Below, in pieces: positions 27,469 to 36,868 of a stretch of DNA of 64,000 nucleotides (position 1 is its first letter; the number at the start of each line of letters is the position of its first letter). Origin of the DNA: Sphingobium quisquiliarum P25 (GTDB lineage: Bacteria; Pseudomonadota; Alphaproteobacteria; Sphingomonadales; Sphingomonadaceae); NCBI RefSeq assembly GCF_000445065.1, contig NZ_ATHO01000167.1, forward strand, positions 25,552-89,551. The letters run 5' to 3'. Both the position numbers and the translations under genes were made by a program. The notes under the pieces are model-generated. The model ran no database searches and had not been told where the DNA came from. It saw nothing but the letters and a program-made list of their open reading frames with translations.

Positions 27469-28577
27469 CCGTGCGCGACGGGCTGATCGTCTCGCTGCCC
27501 GGACAGGGCGATCCGCTGTGGATGCGGGTCGCCGATGGCGTTGCCGTGCAGAGCGGGACCGGCGCGAACTGGCTGGCCGAATGCGGGCTGACCGCCCTTC
27601 CGGCTGGCACGATCGTCATGCTGGTCGCGCCCGCCGCGCTGGTGACGCTGCATTGGGCCAGCTATCCCGAACTGCCGCCACGGCAGGGCCGCGCGGCGGC
27701 GCGGCTGGCGGCGCTGGCGAGCGGGATCGTGCCTGCCGACCAGCTGTTCGCGGTTGCGGACCGGAATGAAGATCCGGCCCGCCCGCATATCATTGCGGTG
27801 GCGGCGCGCAGCGACATGCAGCATTGGCTGCTCTGGGCGCAGCATCATGGGCTGGACCCCGACATCATCGTGCCCGCGCCGCTGCTGCTGCCCGAACCCG
27901 CCGAAGGGTTCAGCCGTGGCGTGGCGGGCGGCGATCCGGTGCTGCGGGGCGTTGACATCGCCTTGCCCGCCGATGTGGCGATGCCGGAACTGATCGGGGA
28001 CGCGCCCGTGCATGACGTGTCCGCCGCGCAGGTGACGGCGGCCGCGATCGCCGCGCTGGCCGATCCGCCGATCGACATGCGGCAGGGCGACTTCGCCAAG
28101 CGGGTGCGGCGGCCGGTCGACAAGCAGGCGCTGGGCCGCATCCTTCTGTGGAGCGGGCTGATCCTGCTCGCCAGCCTGTTGATCGCGCTGGTCAGCGTCG
28201 CGCGGGAGCATATGACGGCGAGCCGCGTCGATGCCGAAAGCCTGGCGCTCGCGCGGCAGGTAGTGCCGGGGACGGACGACCTTGCGCAGGCCGAGGCGGA
28301 GATGGACCGCAAGCTCGCCGAGCGGGGCGCGGGGGCCTATGCCTTCACCGCGCCGGTCGCTGGGCTTTTATCGGCGGTCCAGGCGGAGCCGGGCGTGTCG
28401 CTGACGGCGCTGTCGCGCGATGCTGACGGGATGATCCGCGCGACGCTGGCGGCGGCGAAGGCCGATGAGATCAACCGGGTGCTGCTGGCATTGCAGACAG
28501 CGGGCTTCACGATAACGGCCACCCCGTCCCAGGACCCTGGCGGGCGGACGCTGGCGGACATTACGGTGCGATCATGA
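27465..28577 (+). CDS. gspL: Type II secretion protein L
   Basis: 370 residues. A cytoplasmic actin-like domain binds GspE, one membrane helix lies at about residues 225-245 (ILLWSGLILLASLLIALVSV), and a periplasmic ferredoxin-like domain follows. The start ATG 27465 overlaps the gspK stop as ATGA and the end overlaps gspM. Confidence 0.88.
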   Translation: MTVRDGLIVSLPGQGDPLWMRVADGVAVQSGTGANWLAECGLTALPAGTIVMLVAPAALVTLHWASYPELPPRQGRAAARLAALASGIVPADQLFAVADRNEDPARPHIIAVAARSDMQHWLLWAQHHGLDPDIIVPAPLLLPEPAEGFSRGVAGGDPVLRGVDIALPADVAMPELIGDAPVHDVSAAQVTAAAIAALADPPIDMRQGDFAKRVRRPVDKQALGRILLWSGLILLASLLIALVSVAREHMTASRVDAESLALARQVVPGTDDLAQAEAEMDRKLAERGAGAYAFTAPVAGLLSAVQAEPGVSLTALSRDADGMIRATLAAAKADEINRVLLALQTAGFTITATPSQDPGGRTLADITVRS

Positions 28578-29062
28578 TGGAGCGGATGAAGGCGCTGTGG
28601 GGCGAAAGGTCGCCGCGCGAACAATGGATGCTGGGCATCATGTTCGCGCTGCTGGCGATCGTGATCCTGTGGCTGGGGGTGATGTGGCCGCTCCAGTCGG
28701 CGCAGCGGTCGGCGCGCGCCGCGCTGGCGGAGGCGACCGACCGGAACGCGAGCATCCGGGCGAAGGTTAAGCTGTTGAAATCGCTTCCTCGCACCGGCGC
28801 TACCGCTGCTTCGGCGGGCAGCATCGACCAGCTCATCGGCCAGTCGGCGGGCGAAGCGGGGCTGACGCTGGAACGCGCGCAGGCGCAGGGGGCGAACAGG
28901 ATCGACATCGCCATGGCTTCGGTGCGGCCGGTCGCGCTCTTTTCCTGGCTGGCGGCGCTGGAGGCGCAGGGCATTCGGGTGGACACGATCACCGCCCGGC
29001 CTTCCGTCACGGCGGGCAGCCTGTCGGTGCAGGCGGTGCTGGTGCGGGGAGCGGGGCAATGA
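28574..29062 (+). CDS. gspM: Type II secretion protein M
   Basis: 162-residue bitopic protein: short cytoplasmic end with the conserved SPREQWML, one membrane helix (residues 20-42), coiled-coil stretch and a periplasmic ferredoxin-like domain. It works with GspL. ATGA overlaps are present on both sides. Confidence 0.88.
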   Translation: MMERMKALWGERSPREQWMLGIMFALLAIVILWLGVMWPLQSAQRSARAALAEATDRNASIRAKVKLLKSLPRTGATAASAGSIDQLIGQSAGEAGLTLERAQAQGANRIDIAMASVRPVALFSWLAALEAQGIRVDTITARPSVTAGSLSVQAVLVRGAGQ

Positions 29063-29781
29063 TGGGACTTCGCCTGTCCCGCCGCGCGCGGCTGGCGCTG
29101 ATCGCGCTGTTCGCCTTCGGCTTCATCCTGTTCATGCCGATGCGGATCGCGATCGGCCTTGCCGGGCTGGAGAAAGTGGGCGTCACCGCGCGCGACGTGC
29201 GCGGCACGATATGGGGCGCGCGGATCGACCAGCTGATGCTGGGGACGATGCCGATGGGGTCGGTGCGGGCGGCGCTTTCGCCCGTATCGCTGCTGATGGC
29301 GCGTGCGCGGTTCGATATTGAAAGACGTAGCGGCGCGGCCGATGACCTGCGCGGCGCGCTGACGGTCGGCTTTGGCCGGGCAGGGGTGGATGATGTTACC
29401 GGCGCGGTGCCGCTGGGGCGGACATTCGCGCCCCTGCCGGTCGGCAGCCTGGCGATGGAGGATGTGAGCGCCTATTTTACCGGCGACCAGTGCGGCCATG
29501 CCGAAGGGCGGGTGCGGGCGCAGATGGCCGGGCAATTCCCCGGCCTGAACCTGAGCCAGGGACTGTCGGGCACGATCAGTTGCGACGGCGGCGCGCTGCT
29601 GATGCCGCTGGCGAGTCAGTCGGGCATGGAAAAGCTGACCCTGCGCATCTGGCGGTCGGGCCGCTATGTGGCCGAAATGCGGGTGGACACGGCCGACGCG
29701 ACGCTGGCCGAAGCGCTGGGCAAGGTGGGCTTTGCCGGCATTGGCGGCGCGCGCGTGCTGAAGGTCGAAGGCACGTTGTGA
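29059..29781 (+). CDS. gspN: Type II secretion protein N
   Basis: 240 residues with an N-terminal membrane helix (about residues 8-30) and a periplasmic beta-rich domain (TARDVRGTIWGARI). GspN is an accessory subunit present in only some T2SS operons. It overlaps gspM and gspO. Confidence 0.82.
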   Translation: MMGLRLSRRARLALIALFAFGFILFMPMRIAIGLAGLEKVGVTARDVRGTIWGARIDQLMLGTMPMGSVRAALSPVSLLMARARFDIERRSGAADDLRGALTVGFGRAGVDDVTGAVPLGRTFAPLPVGSLAMEDVSAYFTGDQCGHAEGRVRAQMAGQFPGLNLSQGLSGTISCDGGALLMPLASQSGMEKLTLRIWRSGRYVAEMRVDTADATLAEALGKVGFAGIGGARVLKVEGTL

Positions 29782-30530
29782 TCGATCCGATTGCCGCCGC
29801 GATGGGCGGGATAGCCGGGGCGATCGCTGGCAGCTTCCTCGCCACGCTGATCCTGCGCTGGCCGCAAGGCAGGAGCGTGATGCGGGGCCGGTCCGCCTGC
29901 GACGGGTGCGGGCGGGTGCTGAGCGCCGCCGATCTCGTTCCGATGGTGAGCGCGCTCATGCAGCGGGGGCGGTGCCGAAGCTGCGGCGTGCGGATCGATC
30001 CGCTGCATGGCCGGGTCGAGGCGGGGTGCGCCATCATCGGCGCGCTGGCGCTTGGCTTCGCGCCGGGGCTGGAGGGTGCGGGATGGGCGCTGCTGGGCTG
30101 GCTTCTGCTGGTGCTGGCGGTGCTGGACTGGCGGCATTTCTGGCTGCCCGACGCGCTGACCCTGCCGCTCGCCTTCATGGGGCTGACGATCGGGCTGTGG
30201 GTGACTGCGCCGCCCGTGATCGACCGGGTGATCGGGGCGGCGGCCGGTTATCTCTGCCTGCTTGCCCTCGCGCTGCTGTACCGCCTGGCGCGCGGCCGGG
30301 AAGGGTTGGGCCTGGGCGATGCCAAGCTGCTGGGCGCGCTGGGCGCATGGTTCGGCTGGCAGGCGCTGCCCTTCATCCTGCTGATGGCGTCCACGCTGGG
30401 GCTGATGGCGGTGCTGGCCAGCATGGCGCGCGGCGGGGCGATCGACCGGATGACGCGCATTCCGCTTGGCACCTGCCTGGCGGTTGTGGCGATACCGGGG
30501 TGGTGGGTGTCGGGGATGCTAGTTTCATAG
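29778..30530 (+). CDS. gspO: Prepilin peptidase / N-methyltransferase of the T2SS
   Basis: 250-residue polytopic aspartic protease (family A24) that cleaves and methylates pseudopilins. The four-cysteine zinc motif CDGC...CRSC is present near residues 39-66, and the two catalytic aspartates are in VLDWRHFWLPD and GLGDAKLLGALG. The start is GTG 29778, overlapping the gspN stop. As the last gene of the operon it must process the long-leader pseudopilins found here. Confidence 0.94.
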   Translation: MIDPIAAAMGGIAGAIAGSFLATLILRWPQGRSVMRGRSACDGCGRVLSAADLVPMVSALMQRGRCRSCGVRIDPLHGRVEAGCAIIGALALGFAPGLEGAGWALLGWLLLVLAVLDWRHFWLPDALTLPLAFMGLTIGLWVTAPPVIDRVIGAAAGYLCLLALALLYRLARGREGLGLGDAKLLGALGAWFGWQALPFILLMASTLGLMAVLASMARGGAIDRMTRIPLGTCLAVVAIPGWWVSGMLVS

Positions 30531-30627
30531 GCATGTCAGCTAACCCGCTTGCTTTCTGCACGGGCATTTCTATCGTCCCGCGCAATTTGCCGCTCTTTCA
30601 TCGGAGCGGAAGCGGGAAGGGTGATGA

Positions 30628-32241
30628 ATGGCGGAGACGGCGACGGCAATCGGGCGCGGTGATGTAAAGGATTCAGCGGCGCCGTCGAAGCGGGTTGAAC
30701 AAATTACGGGATGGCAGGCCGCCCTGGCTGCGCTGGCCGTCATGGGAGCTCTGCTCCTTAACGTCCTCCTCTTTCACCAATATCTGGTCTGGACTCCCGA
30801 AGCGGGCGTCGCACTGGCGGTGCTGGCAGGCATCGCGCTGATCTATGGCGCGCTATATGGGTTTGCCCACCGCCTGATCCGCGCCCTGTTGGAAGGCGTG
30901 TTGATCGCCACCGCGCTGAATGTGGCGGATGTTCACGCGCCATGGCCGATCGCCGCGGGTGTCGCCGTCGCGGCGTTCGTGGCGCTGGGGCGCAAATCCG
31001 TTCTGCCCTTCATCACCGTCGCCGCACTGGTGGCGGCCGGGGCAAGCGTATTGGGCATAGGCCAGAGGCGCGAAGCCGCAGTGACCATGATCCACAAACC
31101 TGTCGCCGCTGCGAATCCGTCATCTACCCTGCCCGCAATCGTTCACATCATCCTGGACGAGCATGCCGGTATCGACGGCATGCCCGAGGATAATCCGCGT
31201 ACTGCCGCCGTGAAATTGGAACTGGAACGCTTCTATTTGGGCAATGGCTTCCGCCTTTATACCCGCGCCCATAGCGATTATGCCTATACGCTGAATTCTA
31301 TTCCCCAGATCCTGAATTTTGGCGAGGCGCAGGAACCGGAGCGCTCCAAAGCGGAAAAGAAGAAGGTCGAAAAGGTCGCCTATTTCGACGCGCTTGGGCA
31401 GCGCGGCTACCGGGTGAAGGTCTATCAATCCGAATATCTTAATCTCTGCGGCCCGTCGCCGGTTACCGATTGCCTGACTTATCAGTCACAGAATATCGGG
31501 CCCGTAGCGACTTCGTCCCTTTCGACCGGCAGCAGGGCGCAGATCATTCTGCGCAAGCTGGTTTCCCCTACGTTTGAGCGGCTGGGAGCATCGGCCTATA
31601 ATGGGCTGCGCAGGCTGGGCCTGCCTCTTCCCGTGCGGGACATTACGGAGCTTCGTATGAATCCCCTCAATGCCGCCCTTGCGTTCGACAGGTTTAACTC
31701 AGATTTGGCGGCCGCCGGTCCGGGTGAAGTCTATTTGGGCCATTTCCTTTTGCCGCATTCGCCATTCGGGCTAACGCCGGACTGCCGTTTGAAAGAAGGC
31801 GCGTGGATGCGCCGCCAGTATCCAGGTTCTTTCACCTCGCGAGAAAATGCGGGCTATGACCAGCTTCTTTGTACCTTGAAGAAGACAGAGGCGGCGTACC
31901 GCGCCATCAGCAAGTCACCGGCGGGGCATAATTTCATCATGGTGGTCCATGGTGACCACGGGTCTCGCATGACGAACGCCAAGCCCGACGCAGATCAGGC
32001 CAAACTAATGACGGACAAGGAGAAGCTTGCAAATTTCTCCGCTCTGTTTGCGGTTCGTGCTCCAGCCATTCCCGGCGGAAAAGACGCCGCGCCGCTGTCC
32101 CTTTCCGCACTGATGAAAGGGCTGGCTCAATCCAGATTCTCCTTGCCGCCGGAAGGAAAAGCGGATGTTCGAAGCCAAGTTTACCTGGCGGACGATGACT
32201 TTATTCCACGGACGAAAATAACTCTGCCTGAGGGGTGGTGA
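30628..32241 (+). CDS. Membrane-anchored sulfatase-like hydrolase/transferase
   Basis: 537 residues with four to five N-terminal membrane helices (to about residue 150), then a periplasmic alkaline-phosphatase/sulfatase-type domain. Metal-ligand-like stretches are HIILDEHAGIDGMP near residue 172 and VVHGDHGSRM near 430. Related enzymes transfer phosphoglycerol or phosphoethanolamine or remove sulfate. Neighbours include a CDP-glycerol-transferase-like gene, so a glycerophosphate transferase is possible, but this is inference. Confidence 0.6.
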   Translation: MAETATAIGRGDVKDSAAPSKRVEQITGWQAALAALAVMGALLLNVLLFHQYLVWTPEAGVALAVLAGIALIYGALYGFAHRLIRALLEGVLIATALNVADVHAPWPIAAGVAVAAFVALGRKSVLPFITVAALVAAGASVLGIGQRREAAVTMIHKPVAAANPSSTLPAIVHIILDEHAGIDGMPEDNPRTAAVKLELERFYLGNGFRLYTRAHSDYAYTLNSIPQILNFGEAQEPERSKAEKKKVEKVAYFDALGQRGYRVKVYQSEYLNLCGPSPVTDCLTYQSQNIGPVATSSLSTGSRAQIILRKLVSPTFERLGASAYNGLRRLGLPLPVRDITELRMNPLNAALAFDRFNSDLAAAGPGEVYLGHFLLPHSPFGLTPDCRLKEGAWMRRQYPGSFTSRENAGYDQLLCTLKKTEAAYRAISKSPAGHNFIMVVHGDHGSRMTNAKPDADQAKLMTDKEKLANFSALFAVRAPAIPGGKDAAPLSLSALMKGLAQSRFSLPPEGKADVRSQVYLADDDFIPRTKITLPEGW

Positions 32242-32327
32242 ATGCGGCGGTCCGATTCCAATCCATATTGTGGATTGAAAATATTTTCGCTAGTTGTTCA
32301 CAAAAGTGACATAAGTGGGATTTAACG

Positions 32328-32549
32328 GTGAAAAATTCTTTTGTTCCTTTCAGCGCCTTTGCGCTGGTGATTGGTTCTCTCAGCACTCCCGCTTTCGCCT
32401 ATCTGGATGGAGCGACCGGCAGCATGCTGATCCAGGCAGTGATCGGCGGCGTCGCCGCAGCCGGCATGTTCGGCCGCCATTTCATTTCCAAGGCGAAAAA
32501 TGCGGTTTCCACAGTGTTCCGCAAGGACGGCACGCGGCGCGATAGCTGA
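32328..32549 (+). CDS. Small YLDG-type membrane peptide
   Basis: 73 residues: signal-like segment (ALVIGSLSTPAFA), then the motif YLDGATGSMLIQ, a Gly/Ala-rich membrane helix (AVIGGVAAAGMFG) and a basic tail. Peptides with YLDPGTGS-like motifs often sit in surface polymer clusters next to sulfatase-like and methyltransferase genes. The start is GTG with AGTGGGA upstream. It ends 2 bp before the methyltransferase start. Function unknown. Confidence 0.65.
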   Translation: MKNSFVPFSAFALVIGSLSTPAFAYLDGATGSMLIQAVIGGVAAAGMFGRHFISKAKNAVSTVFRKDGTRRDS

Positions 32550-32551
32550 TC

Positions 32552-33952
32552 GTGGCGACAAGGCTGGTCGACGACGCAGGATCTTTCCGGGATCCGGGCG
32601 GTCGTATTTTCACGCAGGACGAACGCGTTTTCCGCTCGGTGATGCCTTCGGCCGCTTTGGCTTACGAGGCGGCGCGGGATTCCGGTTTGCTGCGGCGTCT
32701 GGTGGACAAGGACATGCTCGTCGGTTGGGAGGAGCGTGAACCCGCTGCTCTGATGGGCAGCCATGGCGGCGCGCGATATGTGCTTGAACATCCGCGCATT
32801 CCCTTCATCTCCTACCCCTATGAATGGAGCTTTTCGCTGCACAAGCAGGCAGCGCTCCATCATCTGGATGTGCAGTTGGAGGCGCTCGACGGTGGGTTTG
32901 CTCTGTCGGATGCGACGGCATACAATATCCAGTTTCTTGGTAACAGTCCGGTGTTCATCGATCACGGGTCGTTCATCCCCTACAAGGATGGCGACATCTG
33001 GATCGGTCACCGCCAATTCTGCATGCAGTTCCTCAATCCGCTGATCTTCTGGTCGCGGTTTGGCGTTGCTCCCAATCACTGGTTCCGCGGAAGCTTGGAG
33101 GGCATAGCGCCGGAGGATTTGGCGCCGTTGCTGCGCTGGCGTCACAATCTATCCTGGACGGTAATGGCGCATGTGACGGCGCAAGCGGCGCTTCAAACCC
33201 GTTCGCTGCGCAAGGGACAGATTGCGGGCAAGCCGAGCGAACGGCATCTTCCGCGCGCTGCGCTTAAGGGAATGCTCGAAGGTTTGCGGCGCTATATCGC
33301 TGGCCTGAAGCTGAAAGGCGGTGAGACAGTTTGGGGCGATTATGCGCAGGATAACAGCTACGCCACGTCAGAAGCGGCGGCGAAGCGGGCGTTCGTCAGT
33401 GACATGGTCGCAGCCGCCAAGCCTGGGCTGCTGTTCGATCTGGGCTGCAACAGCGGCGACTATTCGCTGGCCGCACTGGAAGCAGGCGCAGGTTCGGTGG
33501 TTGGCTTCGATTTCGACTATGGCGCGCTGGAACGCGCTTATGCCCGGTTCAAGGGCACTCGCAGCAACTTCCTGCCGCTCTGGCTCGACGCCGCCAATCC
33601 CAGCCCGTCGCAAGGCTGGGCGCAGGCCGAACGAAAAGGTCTGAGCGAACGATCGGCCGGGGCGGACGCGCTGGTTGCGCTGGCCTTCATTCACCACATC
33701 GCCATCGGCCGCAATGTGCCGCTCGATATGGCGGTGGACTGGATCATGGGTATGGCCCCGGTGGGGGTCATCGAATTTCCGCCCAAGGCCGATGTCATGG
33801 TGCGAAAATTGCTGGCCCAGAGGGAGGACATCTTCCCGGACTATACGGAAGAAGCTTTCCTCAGTCATGTCGGCGAACGTGGGCGGATCGTAGCGCGCAA
33901 GCATCTGTCCGAGGGCGGCAGGCTGCTTGTCTGGTATGACCGGCGGGGCTGA
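32552..33952 (+). CDS. Class I SAM-dependent methyltransferase, NoeA-like
   Basis: 466 residues. The N-terminal half contains NIQFLGNSPVFIDHGSF, a stretch I associate with NoeA-like proteins. The Rossmann methyltransferase domain follows with the SAM loop LLFDLGCNSGDYSLAALEAG near residue 290 and an acidic FDFD at the end of beta-2. Such proteins methylate surface glycans or Nod-type molecules. The start is GTG 32552. The target is unknown. Confidence 0.72.
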   Translation: MATRLVDDAGSFRDPGGRIFTQDERVFRSVMPSAALAYEAARDSGLLRRLVDKDMLVGWEEREPAALMGSHGGARYVLEHPRIPFISYPYEWSFSLHKQAALHHLDVQLEALDGGFALSDATAYNIQFLGNSPVFIDHGSFIPYKDGDIWIGHRQFCMQFLNPLIFWSRFGVAPNHWFRGSLEGIAPEDLAPLLRWRHNLSWTVMAHVTAQAALQTRSLRKGQIAGKPSERHLPRAALKGMLEGLRRYIAGLKLKGGETVWGDYAQDNSYATSEAAAKRAFVSDMVAAAKPGLLFDLGCNSGDYSLAALEAGAGSVVGFDFDYGALERAYARFKGTRSNFLPLWLDAANPSPSQGWAQAERKGLSERSAGADALVALAFIHHIAIGRNVPLDMAVDWIMGMAPVGVIEFPPKADVMVRKLLAQREDIFPDYTEEAFLSHVGERGRIVARKHLSEGGRLLVWYDRRG

Positions 33953-34003
33953 TTACCAGCGCTGGATTGCGGCAGCCGGTCATTGGAGCTATCGGACGGC
34001 GTC

Positions 34004-35209
34004 ATGGGCGCGCCTGACAGGATCAATTCCATCCCCGCAGGAGCGATCGTCTTCCTGTTCAACCATGACGCGACGCATCAGCTTGCGCATACGGCGGGCA
34101 TCCTGCGCGCGCTTGCGGGCAAGCGGGCGGCATTTCCGCTGGTCTGCGCCTTTGGCACGCGAGCGATCGGGCAGGGGGTGCGGGACATTGTCGGCGAAGA
34201 GGCGGCGGCGCGGATCATCTGGTTCGACATGGGGCTGCGGCGCGCCGGGCCGGTCCTGCGGCTGATCAACCGGATCGCGCCGACCGAGCGGCTGGCGCGG
34301 CTGAAACAGCATGCCGCCGAACTGCGCAACGCCGCGCTGATTGTCAGCCCGGAGCGAACATGCCTGCGCCTAAAGCGCGAGTGGAAGGCGGGTGGCCCCC
34401 AGATCATCTTCGTTCCCCATGGCGCAGGCGACCGGTCGGTCACCTATCACCCGGACATGGCGAATTTCGACGTGATGCTGGTGTCGGGGCAGAAGGTCGC
34501 CGACGAGATGCTGGGCCACGGCCTCGCGTCGCCGGAAACGATCGCCATCATCGGCTATCCGAAATTCGACCTGATCGATACGAGCGCGCGGCCGTCCTTC
34601 TTCGATGATGACCGGCCGGTCTTCCTCTATAATCCCCATTTCGACCCCTATCTGTCGAGCTGGTATCGGCACGGGCATGCCATCATCAACTGGTTTGCAT
34701 TCGGGCCGGGGCGGAATTTCAACCTGATCTTCGCGCCGCACATCATGCTGTTCCGCAAGAAGCTGCACATTTCGCCTGAATATCGGGTGATGAAGCAGCG
34801 GCCTGATCTTGATCCGCGCTGGCAGGGGCTGCCCAATATCCATGTCGACGTGGACAGCCAGCGCCTGACCGACATGAGCTATACGCTGGGGAGCGACGCC
34901 TATATCGGCGACGTCAGTAGCCAGATCTACGAATTTCTCTGCCGTCCGCGCCCGGCTTTCTTCATCGATACGCACTGGCGGCAAGGCGGCGGGGCGCTGC
35001 CCTATCTGTCGTGGAGCGCGGGAGATGTCGTCCCATCGGCGGACGCGCTTTTCCCGCTGCTGCCCGGCTTTCGCGAGAGGGGGGAGCATTATCGCGCGCA
35101 GCAGCAGAGGATCTTCGACTATACCATGTCGGCGTCGGCGCAATCCTCTTCGGAGCGGGGCGCGCTGGCGATCCTGTCCTGGATGGAGGAGGGGCGTTTC
35201 CCGTCCTGA
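34004..35209 (+). CDS. CDP-glycerol glycerophosphotransferase-like protein
   Basis: 401 residues from ATG 34004; a TTG at 33983 would add seven. GT-B-like layout with IIFVPHGAGDRSVTYHPDM, LVSGQKVADEM, GYPKFDL, VFLYNPHFDPYLSSWY and a C-terminal SDAYIGDVSSQIYEFL, which fit the TagB/TagF-type family that adds glycerol phosphate to polymers. Rare in Gram-negative bacteria but known in surface glycan loci. It follows the methyltransferase by 51 bp and is probably in the same operon. Confidence 0.7.
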   Translation: MGAPDRINSIPAGAIVFLFNHDATHQLAHTAGILRALAGKRAAFPLVCAFGTRAIGQGVRDIVGEEAAARIIWFDMGLRRAGPVLRLINRIAPTERLARLKQHAAELRNAALIVSPERTCLRLKREWKAGGPQIIFVPHGAGDRSVTYHPDMANFDVMLVSGQKVADEMLGHGLASPETIAIIGYPKFDLIDTSARPSFFDDDRPVFLYNPHFDPYLSSWYRHGHAIINWFAFGPGRNFNLIFAPHIMLFRKKLHISPEYRVMKQRPDLDPRWQGLPNIHVDVDSQRLTDMSYTLGSDAYIGDVSSQIYEFLCRPRPAFFIDTHWRQGGGALPYLSWSAGDVVPSADALFPLLPGFRERGEHYRAQQQRIFDYTMSASAQSSSERGALAILSWMEEGRFPS

Positions 35210-35215
35210 TCTTCG

Positions 35216-36868
35216 TCAGCTTTTCAGGCAGGAGGTGAAAATCGCCACCCATTGCGCGGTTTCGACCACGCGGCAGGACTTTGCCCGCAGCATGGCGAGC
35301 CCCTCTAGCGAAGGCGCGATCCGGTGCGGCGGGGGCAGGGCGGCGCCGTAGCTTTCCGGCAGGACGCCGGTCTGGAGGAAATGCCGGTCGAAGATCAGCA
35401 GATCGACGCCGAGCCTGCGCACCTCTGACGCCAAAGCGGGCGCACTCATCTGGCCCATCGCGACCGACGCGCGCAGCAGCGCCTGATGCTCGCGATGATA
35501 GCGGCGGTGATAGGGGATGTCATGTTCCGGGGTGGCGAGCACCGTCCGCCCGGTGCGTGCGGGAATGACGGCAAGGTCGTCCTCCACCCCGGCGATGCGG
35601 GTGCCGGGCGGCGTGCTGGCGACAAGGGCCAGGAGATCGGGATGAGCCGGGCGCACCAGCCGCATCTTGGGCGTGGCGAAGGCCGCGATGCCGATCAGCA
35701 GGGCAAGGCCGATCGCCCCCGTGCGGAGAATGGGACGCGCGCGGGCGAGGCGGCCCGTAGCGCGGGTCCAGATGGTGCCGATCAGCAGGCCGAGGGCGAG
35801 GCTGCCCATGACCAGCAGCACCGGCTGGCTGTAGCGGGCGGGCAGGTGGAAGGTGAAGGCGGTGACAGCGGCAAGGGTGTAGCAGATCAGCGACGACAAC
35901 AGGCTGTAGGGCAGCAGCCGCCAAGCGGCGTCGCGATCGGGGCCGTCCCCGCCATGGGCGCGCCTTCTGGCGAGCCACAGGCCGATCATCGGCAGCACGC
36001 TGAGGATCAGGTTGAGGAGGAGGCGCGGGTCCGTATTGCCCTGACAATTGACGATCGCAGGCAGGAAGCCGATGCGGGCGGAACAGAGCCAGGCGATGCC
36101 TCCGTTGCGCCCGGTGATGCTGCTGCGGCCGTCGAAGCTGGCGAGGCTGTAGACATGGCGCGCCTCTTCCAGGGTGAGCGTCGGACCCCAGACGGACAGC
36201 CCGGCCTTGAAGAACAGCCCGGTTCCGCCCACGACGATCGCGGCGGCCGTCAGCGTCGCGAGCGAGCGCCACCGCAGCACCAGCGGCCAGCCCAGAAGAT
36301 GCAGCGCGAAGACGCCGAGGCAGGTGATCGCCGGGGCGGGATAGATGAGGCTGGACAGGAGCAGGCCAGCGAGAGTCAGGCCATGGCGGCGGCGCGCCAT
36401 GCCCAGCATCATCATCAGGATGAGGGGTGAGGCGAAGGCGCGCGGCGTGCCGGAAAAGATCGAGTCATTGTGCAGGATCGCCGCCATGACGCAGAGCGCG
36501 GCGATCAGCCTGCGCCCCTGGTCCGGCGTGAAGCACCCGGCCAGCCGCCACGCCAGCATGGCGCTGGCGATGATCAGGGGGAAGGCGAGCAGGCTGGCGA
36601 TCTGCACCGGCCCGATGCCCAGCAGATGAGCGCCGAAGAGGAGCGCGCGATAGAGCGGCGGCGCGGCCTGCTGCCAATAATCGGCCAGCAGATCGTGGGG
36701 CATGGCGGACGGGTTGCCGATCCGCGCGCCCCAGCTGAGGAACTGGCGCGCGTCATCGGCCATCGTCCATGGGCCGGAGGCGAAGGCCCCCAGGCCATAG
36801 CGCACCAATGTCAGCAGGATAAGGGCGGCGAACAGCGCCCGTCCGGCGTCAATGCGGCGTGTCGGCAA
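35216..36868 (-). CDS. Polytopic membrane protein of unknown function (GT-C-like)
   Basis: 550 residues with about ten hydrophobic segments and a C-terminal soluble region. The first periplasmic loop carries paired acidic residues (MADDARQFLSWG), as in GT-C glycosyltransferases that use lipid-linked sugars, but no family was recognised with certainty. It is the last gene of a minus-strand operon and overlaps the previous one by 20 bp. It converges with the CDP-glycerol-transferase-like gene. Confidence 0.6.
   Translation of the reverse strand: MPTRRIDAGRALFAALILLTLVRYGLGAFASGPWTMADDARQFLSWGARIGNPSAMPHDLLADYWQQAAPPLYRALLFGAHLLGIGPVQIASLLAFPLIIASAMLAWRLAGCFTPDQGRRLIAALCVMAAILHNDSIFSGTPRAFASPLILMMMLGMARRRHGLTLAGLLLSSLIYPAPAITCLGVFALHLLGWPLVLRWRSLATLTAAAIVVGGTGLFFKAGLSVWGPTLTLEEARHVYSLASFDGRSSITGRNGGIAWLCSARIGFLPAIVNCQGNTDPRLLLNLILSVLPMIGLWLARRRAHGGDGPDRDAAWRLLPYSLLSSLICYTLAAVTAFTFHLPARYSQPVLLVMGSLALGLLIGTIWTRATGRLARARPILRTGAIGLALLIGIAAFATPKMRLVRPAHPDLLALVASTPPGTRIAGVEDDLAVIPARTGRTVLATPEHDIPYHRRYHREHQALLRASVAMGQMSAPALASEVRRLGVDLLIFDRHFLQTGVLPESYGAALPPPHRIAPSLEGLAMLRAKSCRVVETAQWVAIFTSCLKS

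Noticed and set aside
35486..36430. 314-codon plus-strand frame
   Set aside because: Antisense to the polytopic membrane gene and dominated by Gln, Gly, Arg and Asp, typical of a shadow.
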